NCBI GenBank assembly: GCA_000310025.1
Contig: FN648564.1
Coordinates: 85,919 to 100,226 of the forward strand
Direction of reading: 5' to 3'
From: Ectocarpus siliculosus
Lineage: Eukaryota > Sar > Phaeophyceae > Ectocarpales > Ectocarpaceae
Length of the DNA stretch: 14,308 nt
Shown here: piece after piece, positions 1-9,854 of the stretch
Numbering within the stretch: position 1 is the first letter of the stretch
How the letters are laid out: every line of letters begins with the position of its first letter
Translations under genes and position numbers: made by a program
The notes under the pieces: generated by a model
Seen by the model: the letters and a program-made list of their open reading frames with translations, nothing else
What the model was told of the DNA's origin: nothing
Databases searched by the model: none

Positions 1-256
1 TCCAGTTCTGGGGCGGCCACCGCGGCCACCCCGCTTCCCCCCCATTCCCCCCGAACGTGCGGAACCCCCTCCGACAGAGAACGAAGAGGCGGCGCTCTCC
101 TTGAAACCCGCGAATCGAGAGTTGCAAGACTTTTCTATCACCCCCACTCCTCTGCTGCCCGCCTTGCCGCCGCCCGGCCTGCTGAGAGAAGCCGGCACAG
201 CTGAGCCGGGAGTGTGCGCGTGCTGCGCCTCCCGTATCTGCAGGATGCGCTTCGAC
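1..256 (-). CDS. Exon 9 (partial): post-OTU tail, Gly/Arg-rich, open at left edge
   Basis: This exon begins after CCCCCGCAG|G, where G completes the Arg codon from exon 8. It reads SKRILQIREAQHAHTPGS, then a Ser/Gly-rich stretch and GGMGGKRGGRGGRPR at the window edge. The frame is open to position 1. The start is inferred from phase and a C-rich pyrimidine tract, with no domain to confirm it. The RGG-like repeats suggest an RNA- or nucleic-acid-binding tail, but this is weak evidence. The rest of the gene and its stop lie outside the window. Confidence 0.58.
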
Positions 257-2865
257 CTGCGGGGGTTCCGTGGAGGACAACGTGGGGGGGAGGGGGGGGG
301 GCGAGGCATTGTTCCGATCAGAAGGCGTGCTTGCGGCAAGGGGGATTGTAGCACCGACGGCGTTTTTCCTCGAGAGGGTGTAAAATGAGAAGAGAATGAG
401 ACGGTCAACCAACCGGCACATATTGCTCGAGGGGTATGTGGTGCCGTATGTCCCGTCTGGTCCCAACAAAAACTTGATGCACGAACCTCTGCAAAAACAA
501 ATCCCCGACCACCTCCGCAAGTAACTCACTCTCTCCTGCACGTCCTGGCGGAAGTCGGTGGAAACTGAGCGGGAGAAATACGGCTGGCGCCGAGCTACAA
601 AACCGCCAACAACGTCGTCCACCCGCCCCCCACCCAAAAAAAAAACAAAAAAAAAACACAGATACACAAGTGTTTTGTGTTTTCAACCGCACCAAGACTG
701 ACGTATTTTCATCGGTCAGCCGGTTAGCGCGGTCGATGCTAGTAACAAAAACGCATACACACACAGACATGCACATACGGGGACCCTTGTTGCTCTGCCT
801 ATCACGCGCGTTGTCGATGCTGCGTACTGCCGTACTGCTGTACTGCTATACCTGCGTGGATGCAAGGGATATCGCAGGGAGTAGTCTCGGACCGAGTTGT
901 AGTGGCTCTGACCGTGGTAGCTGAGCTTGATCGGAGCCATCCCCATATCAAGCTGCCAAAAGAGAGCGGCGGGGGTGGGTGGGGGAGCAGGAACGGAAAA
1001 ATACGCGATTACAATTGGAGAGCAGGCGTTGGACTGATCTCGTTCCCCCCCCCGATACGAGCCCCCCCCCCCGGGTTTTCGTCGCTTGGCAACGACGTTG
1101 TAAAACAAGCCGCCCCCCCCGGTGTTTGCCATCGGGGTTTGGGTTTTCGTCGCTTGGCAACGACGTTGTAAAACAAGCCCCCCACTCGGTGTTTGCCATC
1201 GGGATTGGGTTTTCGTCGCTTGTGCAACGACGTTGTAAAACAAGCCAATTCACTTCGTGAACTCGGCAACCAGGTTACCGTCTTTTTTTTTTTACCTCTT
1301 TTTTTTTTGGCGGTAACCATAATGGTGGTCGAGTAGATCATGTTGTGCGGGGTCGAGAAACCTCACTCCGCGCAACGGGGGATGATCGCACCACGTTGTG
1401 TTAAAATGGTCAAGCTTCCTCGAGGCAGTTACACAGTGCTTACAACTGTCTCTGGAAGTGAAAGCACCAGAAAATAAATTAAGTCATACGTAGCTGTCAT
1501 CCGTACGCAAGGAAGTAAGCACAAGATGCCGAACACCCTTAGCAGGATGCAGCTCACCCTTCATGCGACTCGCCAAATACCTCACGGCGCTTCGCGCTTG
1601 GTGATGTGAGAGCCTGGTCCGGTGAGAACCCGGCGTGCTCCGTCCCGGCTTTGTAGGGATGCGAGGTCAATGGTCAAACGACTACGGCATGCACGACTAT
1701 GAGTACACCCCCCCCCCCGATACGAGGGCTTGCACCAGCGGTGCCCCTCAAGACGCCCCGAAAGAACGGCATGCGGCACTATTTACAAGAACGCTCAATG
1801 ATCATCAATGTTGGTGGTGTCAGTAACTCTCGTCGGTGATACCGACGAAGTTTCATCCTCCCCTCCTCTACCTCTTGGTGCCAACGCCATCAATCACTCA
1901 TTGCAAAAATCTTCACGGGGACAAACAAGAACACCAACGGAGAATTTGACAGGAATGACGCCGTCGCCAATCTCATGCGGGACTCTCCGCTATGGATAAG
2001 AAATGCAACAGCCTCGTCGCAAGCGGCGGGCGGCGGCGGCAAAGCTACCCCCCCCCCCCGCCCCCCCCCCCACTTCCCCCCAAGACTCACCCCCGAGGCG
2101 TCAAAGTCGATCTTCATCGGCTGGAGGCCTTCGCTCTCGGACGAGTATATCTCGATCGGGCGGTCGAACATCTCCTCCAGCGCCCTGAATGCCAACAAAA
2201 AAAAATCGAGCAGCAAGCACACACGGCGTTGATGCAACCGGAAGAAATAGCAAATCCCACGCCGTAGACAGACGCAGATAGCCCAAAAAAAAAAGGCCAA
2301 AAAATAAGAACGAAGAAGGGTAAGAGTACATTGTGTTTCCCGCAAAAACGTTACAGCGAGAACCCCTTCGAGTGCAACCCACCCCCCTGCCCCACAATCC
2401 AACCCGCGCTCGACAAAAAATGGTACCAGGTAACCGTTAGCGAGAAAGGGTCTTAGCGAGGTCTACGCTCAGATCTGATGGGCGGACGGAACTGCTCTCC
2501 TGCCCGAGCAATGCAAGCAACACCTTTTTCTGCTCCAGGTGATGGATTCTAGCAAGAAGAGGTGGCAGTGGTAAACAACGCCACGGGCCCACCAATCGTG
2601 GAATCTGCAACGCCCAAGCCAGCCAAGCCGGCCCGCTCTTATTAAGAGACAGCAGCAGCGCCAGCGGTTTTCTCGGTTCCCACGCAAGCAAGCACAAGGC
2701 TACTGTATCCCTTCAACACTCCCTTGGCGTTGATTCCTCCATGCACTTTCCTCGAAAAAACAACCACAACCACAAGCGCGATGAGACAAGAACAAACAAC
2801 AAACAGCAGCTACAACAACAAAAACGAATAGCAACAGCAGCAGCAACATCAACTACAACAGCAGT

Positions 2866-2915
<50 letters not shown>

Positions 2916-5900
2916 CAACAACAACAACATCATCTACAACAGCAACAACAGCAACATCATCTACAGCAGAAACAGCAACAACGGCAACAACACCAACACC
3001 AACACCAACACCACCAACACAACAACCAACTACAGCAGCAACAGGGGCAGCAGGGGCAGCAGCTGCGAAACCATCACCACCACCACCATCACCACCACAC
3101 ACAACAACAACACCCACCGGATCTCAAGGTCGTCCCCCCAAACCCCGGGCTGCCTGATCCTGAACAGGTAGTCCCGGAAGTCCTCCGCCACGAACACGCC
3201 GAACCGCGCCCGGTGCCGGTACATGTGCTCCACGCAGGCCTTCCGCACCGGGTAGTGCCGGTCCGCGTCTCCGTAGATCTGGTGGCTCACCGACCGGAAC
3301 AGGCAGTTCCCGTCGGGCTCCACGTCCACGACCGACAGTCCCGTCCGCCGCATCGCCTCCCGGAACGCCCGGTCCGCCGCTGCTTCCTCGCTGTCCTCCC
3401 CGCTGCCGCCGGTCGGGCTGCCCCGCCCGCCGCTGTCGCCGCCCCTAGCCGCAACCGGCGACGGTCCCCTCGCGCGAACCCCCCCCGCTGGCGCTGCCGC
3501 CGCCGCCGCCGTCCTTTTCGGGGTACCACCGGTGCCCCCTCTTCTCGACCCGTCCCTGCTGCCACCGCCGCCGCTGTGCTGCGGAGCGGCGGCATTGTGC
3601 GTCGGGGCCGGTGATTGTGAACGCGGACGGCGCCCGCTGCTGCCGCGGTTCTCTCCCGCCCGTGGTGGTGGTGCCGCGGGTGCCGCTGCGGGCGAAACCG
3701 ACGAGTAGAGGTCGCTGTGCGTGCGAGAGCGCAACTAATTGTTGTTGTTCCGGTGCATCGATCGATCGAGATGAGTATCCGCCCCGTGATCGGGAGCGAG
3801 CGAGAGGCAAAGCAAGGGGGGGCGGTGTAAGGGTTAGAGGACGAAACTAGGGCGGCTCGAGGAGGGGGTGCTCACTTGCTTGGCTAAACCATTTGACAGA
3901 GTTGGCCACGCCTCTTGTCTCTTCCACTAGACGGAGCATCAATTCCCCCTCCGATACAGACACCTCTTCCCGTATGTCTTGCTGCTACTCTCCGACTCCA
4001 CCTCTTCTCGCTTTCACGTGGCTCTCTCTCTCACACACACATCCCCTCTCCCTCCCTCCCTCACTGACCACTCGAGACTTGGACAGGGCGGGGTCGCTGA
4101 GCCCAGCAATCGCGTCTTCATCTCCCTTGGCGCTCGCGGACCCCAAACCACCGGTGATCCCGCCACCACCTCGGCCGCCGCCGCCGCCGCCGCCGCCGAG
4201 GGTACCAATGCTCGAGGCTGAGCTGTTGGTCATGGTCGCCGTGCTGGCCGCGCTGGAGCTCTCGCCTGCGCTACCTAGGCTATCCTGGTGCGCTCTCTCC
4301 GACGCCAGCAACTCTGCGAGAGGCGCACGGGGGGGGGGGAGGGGGCGTACTCTCATGTTTTGCATGCCTTAGCTGTTAGACCGTTGACCACGCGTCCTCA
4401 AGAGGACGGAGCATTGTTTCCACAGGACCGATGGCCAATCGTTCCTTCCGACTTTGCTCAAGGGGGGCGACTAAATGGGCATCGGCACACACTCAAAAAG
4501 GGCACACCGTTGTGTATGGGGCTACAGAACTGCACAGCAGAGCAAGGCGCCCGTAACGTCGAGACGTGACCTGGCCGCTCCACGCGCCGATTCGATGACA
4601 TTTAGGGTTGCATGGTGTGCTGGTGTACAATAGTACATGGTTGTGGGCGCGACTATGATAGGCGGGACCAGCGTCCAAAAGCTGGAATCGAAACCAACTC
4701 AAAATGCACAAAGTAGGAGGGGTACATCGAACATTACGCCACGCTCGAGACGTGGTGCGACCGCACCATGCGCCGACCCGATGACAGTCTTGGTGACGGA
4801 AGACAAGGGCCAACAAGAAAAAGCGTGCGTCATGGTCTATACTCCCTAGAAGCCTCAGCAGGTTTCCAAGTGTGTACAGCTGTAATCGTCGCCCCCCCCC
4901 CCCCAGCCCAAAAAAGCTCGATTGCTGCCTCGCACCATGAACAGGGTGCCAGTGGTCTAGTTACGGACACAGAGGTGACGTCACCAATGTGAAGGTAGGC
5001 GACCACCCCATGATGACAGGGCATGACATGGCATTACGTGATGAAAGATAGGTCCGTCCGGGATTGACCCTGGCCAAAAAGGGGTGGGTATACCCACCTT
5101 TTTCTACTCCGAATATTTCTCAACGGAAGTGTTTTACAACAGCATCCAGCAACGTAAACCAACAGAGGCGGTAGCGACCGAAATCCCGACATACGTACCC
5201 GAACCGCTTGCTTTTTGTGCCACTTTCGGGGCATGCGACTGGTAAGGAGCGAAGCGCTCCGGCTCCTGCGACAAGGATATCCATCTATCCCATTTCGAGT
5301 TCCACTTCAAGAACCGCACCTGGTAAAAAGCAGTGGCACGGTTCACGGGGACTCAGGGGGAGCAAACACAAGACTGACAGATATGGCTGACACATGGGCG
5401 AGAACAAACGTCGAGAGCGCGATTCATCGTGTCACCCACATGGCAAGCCACGTCGAAGGCACCGCCCGCTGTAACCAGCCATTTTGGACACATTGTTTTT
5501 TGTTTTGCTCGCTCGTTCTTGTTTCCAATCGATACGCTAACAAGGAAACTCGCTTAGCGGCGGTCTCGACGCCGCTTCGGGGGGAGGAGAGGGTTGCTCG
5601 CACAAGGCGGGCGGGGGGGGGCGGGCAGTAGTTTTTACGGGCTGACTCTTCCCTATGCATACGGGCTTTTACGCCCTCTGATTGGTCGAGCGTTGGTTTG
5701 GGCGGTCGATTCCTCTTCAGCGCCCTCTCTCTGTTCCGCCTTCCGATAAGACGGCGCAGCCGCCGCGTTCTCGCCCAGTTCGCGGCCGCTACAAAGTAGG
5801 CCGTGCGTTGGCCGCGGGTGAGGGTTAGGGTTGGGTTGGGTCGGCCACGGCGGTGTGTGTCACACAAGCCGAGTGCGGAGCTACAGTACGGTTCAACATC

Positions 5901-6241
5901 CGGTCAGCCCCAAAGAGCCGCGAACAGACCGGCCGTAAAAGGAGCTCGGGGTGGGGGTCGTTTACCTGGTACCCACTCGGCGCTTACCAAGACTTGCGTC
6001 CCCTTGTTGGCGTGCCGAACGTCCATCACCTCGGCCCCTCTCCATTTCTCAGCGCTCAGACCGGTCTACCAACCAGGGCACGGAGCACGGAGCACGGAGC
6101 ACGGAGCACGGAGCACGGAGCACCGCGGGAAGACAGGACAGGATCGATCACAAAGAGCAAAAGAAGCGAACGAAACGCCGCCGGTGAGAACAAAAAGCGA
6201 AAAAAGAATAAACAACAGGAAAAAAAAAAAAATCGAGATCC

Positions 6242-6307
<66 letters not shown>

Positions 6308-9300
6308 AAGGAAGCACAGCTCTACCTACCACTGCTGTTGCGCTGCTGCTGCTGCTGCGGTCGTCTCATCCTCACGTCGCCCCCCCCAGCCCTTGCCTAC
6401 CGTCCCAAGGTCGCCTCCCCCGACACGAGACACCATCCTTGTACAGTACAGTATTGTACGCCGACGCTCGCACGCTCACGGCTGGATGCTGATCCCGGAA
6501 CGACAAAAAGAGAGCCGCTAAAAAGGTATCGAAACCTCCCCCCCTCTAGAGAACAGAATCCACACTCTTTCCAAGGGAATCTCTGCCGCACCAGCTGCGC
6601 ACACAACACCGAGCCGTTACTACGCGGCGATCTCGGCCCATACCACACAATACCGGCCAACGACTCTCAACAAAGCAAGGCCACACGTCACGCTGACTAG
6701 CCCCAAGGGTCATCATTTCTGCAGTTGATGCTTCCAGCAAAAGACGTCGACTCAGGTCATAAAAAGTAGAGACTGCTACCCTAAGGCTAGATTACTACCC
6801 TGGTATATTACGCCAAATACTGAATAAGGGGTTAATACCAGTAGGTTACAGGGTCAGTTCCGGGTACCGGACATCCCTGATGAAAACATACAGAGCATCG
6901 ATCATGTAAAGTCCGCTACCCCACCCGGTTTCTGGGTGGGATATCGGTGAGCCTCGCGCCTTGCCCTCTTTTCGGAACGAACACGGCACGAGCATGGCCG
7001 AGGAAAATAAAATCCTCCTCCATCCCGAAACAAAACCTCAAGCTGAGCAAGACGGGGGCGGGGCCGAGACGGTGTCCAATCCGAGTCTGTGACACGCCCT
7101 CTCTGGTGGTTCACCGGACACAACCGTCAAAACCTCTCCGTTTCTTCCTCAACTTGACTAAATATTGTGTCCGTCCAGAACAGGAGGCGGGGTGCAGACA
7201 TACATACACGTAGACACACACCGACGTCTATTACACCCACCCAATCAGGTATGGTACATTGTAGGGTCGGGGGTCTAATCCGCACCTGGCTGCTGACGAA
7301 GTAATCCAGGCAATCGAAGCGATCGCCGACGGTCGGCGGCTTGGCCAAGTCCCACAGCGCCCACGCCCGCTTCTTCCGCGCGCCGGTGCCTGCCGCCCGC
7401 CCCCCCCTCTGCTTCCCCTTCCTAACTCTACCGCTCCCCGCCCTCGGCTTGCTCGCCCCCTGCTCCCCAGCTGCCGCCGCCATAGCCTCGGCGCTCCGCT
7501 CCTCTGCCGCCGACTGTAGCCCGTTGGTAGCCGTCGTCTCCTTCGCAGGGCAGTCTGGTCGAGGCGCGGCGGCCGTCGCCGATTCGACGGCGGGCTCCTC
7601 GCCGCCGCCAAAGAACCTTCTTATCCTTGCGCTGCCGCCGCCGCCGCTGCCGCCGCCGCGACGCGGCACCGCCGCCGGCAAGCCTTCCGCTCCACCGCCC
7701 ACTGCCTTCTTCGTCGCCGCTACCGCGTGCACTCGCATTTCTTGTAGCGGTGGTGGATCACCGGTCGGCGCCGGCAAGACGTCAGCCGATGCCGTCCCGC
7801 CGCCATCCGCCGGCCGTCCTTCGGCTGCTGAGACGCCGGCGCCGGCGCCGGCGCCGTGCCTGCTGCCGCCGCCGCTGCTGCTGCTCGTGTCGCCGCCTTG
7901 CTCGGCCGCGAGCGCCAGCTTCAGTGCCGCCGTAACGTTGGCCACGTCAGTGGTCTTGCTGCAACCCCCCCCTCCCTTGCAAAAACTGCCGCTATCACGA
8001 ACGTCCTCGCTCCCCGACTCTTCCCGCTGCCGCTGATGGGGCGGTCTCTCTACGCTACCACCCCCGTCACCGTCCGGACGGCGATGATCCCATCCAGCAG
8101 CACCCCTCGCGCCGTCATGCAACCCCGCGGCGTGTCGGCTGCTACCCTCTCGGCGGCCGGGCGGGTTGGGCGGCGGCGGCTTGTACCGCTTCTGGCTCGC
8201 GGCCAGGGCTTCCCCCGACAGCGCCACGCCCCTGGCCATATCTTCCTCCGTGAGGGACAGCGCGGGGGCTAGCCGGCTCCACTCGTTCTCGAGGTGAAGG
8301 TAGATGCTCTGCTTTTCCTCCGCGTAGGAAGAAAAGACCACCCGCGCCTGTAACCCGCCTCCATCCCCCGGGATGATCTCTGTGACCTGTGGTACGACGA
8401 GGGGGCCGAAGGTTGGTTGGTGGCGTGGTGTGCGGCAAATCAGTACTGCTTTAAGATAGTTGATGATGTTGCTGCTGCTGCTGTTGCTGTTGCTGTCGGT
8501 ATCTTCACAGTAGAAATCGTTCCCGTCTTTACTCAGTCCCGACTCGGGCGCCCTCCCGTGGTCATGCGGTGGGGTGCATATTCGTAGGGGTTCTCGCAAA
8601 GCGGATGCCCGACATAAAACGTGGATGCAGCTGGTATCGTCCCGCACGTCCCGGAAGAACAAGAGCGCGGGGCTATCGTCAACAAGTGGTCGGTGTCGCT
8701 TTCGTCGTACGCAACAGTAGAGAAAGGACAGCGGATGGTCGGTCTTTCTGTCCGGCCTTGCCCTAGGCTTTTCCGACTACAGTACGCTCAAAATTGTGTT
8801 AAGTGTGTATCTACACATTGGGAAGTCGGTATCTAGCGTACATTATGTACAAGGTGTCACTGGCTGTGCAACAACGGTGTGTGTTATCTTGAGGGCAGTT
8901 GCTTGAGACCGGCAACTACCGCAGACCCGTTTCCGACTTCTCTTTCTCTGTCAACACTCGCATTTCCAACCATCCAATCCCAAGCCTGTTCCTTTCTCAA
9001 CTGCGAAAGTGACGCTATTCGAGAATGGAAGAACCAACGCAGCTACAAAACGATTGATTCTCCGGCTGTTCTTGTGGGGTTTCCAGTCATACAATCCAAT
9101 CCCCAAACCCGAGTGGAAGAAAGGTGGCGGGTGCGACCAAAACAGCAGCGTCTAGGCTTAAATAAACTCAAAAAGTAGCCCAGTATCCTGCGGATTTTCT
9201 GCCACTCGATGCAAAGGTTTCAACAAATCATTCCCTTCGACTAGAGATGCGGTACAGTAATATCTCCGACGGGTACAGCAGTCTGTCTGTGACTGCTATA

Positions 9301-9822
9301 TGCATGTCTTCAAAAAACATAACATCATGGAAAACGTCCATGAACAGCCAGTATTAGGATATATTGCGTGACACATATGCATAGAAGTGGTATCAATGTT
9401 GTTGATATTTTCCCCAATAGGTCGTCTTCGTTTATTGTCTTGTTTTGTTCGTTGTGGGCTTGGTCTCGACAAGTTCGTTAAATTCCGCTCGAGTCTGGAC
9501 TGACAGGTATCCTGCATGAACGCTCGAAATCGCCAGCAGAGGGTACACACGGGAGGTACAGCAATAAGCCATAAAGCACTCGTCAGTGGATGGCATATCA
9601 GCAAAACAGGTTGACGTTTTCTCGCCAATCACGCGAGTATGTAGAGCACCCTTAACCATCGTGTGAAGTCCGGAAGATACCCGGCCAATCCGCTGAGGTC
9701 CAACAAGCCGGAGCTGGATCCCAGACAAACACACATCCATCGGCCAGCAAGGCATATAACAGCTTCGGCCAAAAACGCGTGCATCAGCACGAAGGTGACG
9801 GTCCCGTGCGCGCCAGAGGCAG

Positions 9823-9854
<32 letters not shown>

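Larger units (their letters stand above)
4314..5198 (-). other. Intron 4 (885 bp), or intergenic space under the two-gene model
   Basis: It starts GTACGT and ends with a poly-C tract and CTCTCGCAG. It holds a diverged 45-bp direct repeat (4557-4600 and 4742-4786), a perfect 12-nt palindrome containing TGACGTCA (4974-4985), an inverted repeat (5076-5103) and a poly-C run near 4892-4904. If exons 4 and 5 belong to different genes, this stretch would hold a terminator and a promoter. I see no decisive signal for either. Confidence 0.55.
6048..7285 (-). other. Intron 2 (1238 bp) with (CT)n and minisatellite near its 3' end
   Basis: It starts GTGCGG and ends CGCTGAG just before AAATGG. It holds a long (GA)n tract (on the sense strand CT) at 6244-6304 and a 7-bp minisatellite at 6079-6123. 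Both are pyrimidine-rich in the transcript sense and lie upstream of the acceptor. The acceptor is GAG rather than CAG; it was chosen because it alone restores the Tudor-knot reading frame. No gene is recognised in the intron. Confidence 0.7.

Noticed and set aside
257-488. Alternative last exon starting after TTGTTTTTGCAG (exon start 488)
   Set aside because: Phase-compatible with exon 8, but its frame gives a less protein-like translation than exon 9 at 256; kept only as an alternative.
1075-1246. 15-nt match (ACGACGTTGTAAAAC) to the lacZ/M13 cloning region, suggesting vector contamination
   Set aside because: It occurs three times inside a native 68-bp tandem repeat and the flanks do not continue into lacZ.
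2713-3157. Long open frames over the triplet tract on both strands
   Set aside because: They are direct translations of CAN repeats inside intron 6, open in several frames.
5041-5080. tRNA T-arm-like GGGTCAATCCC on the minus strand
   Set aside because: The 7-nt loop and 5-bp stem do not fit well and no acceptor, D or anticodon arm is visible.
5803-6521. Plus-strand open frames of 220-230 codons
   Set aside because: They run through the minisatellite and (AG)n tract (Arg/Glu runs) and are antisense to exon 3; no domain.
7341-8036. 231-codon open frame on the plus strand
   Set aside because: It is antisense to exon 2; low-complexity Pro/Ser/Ala translation only.
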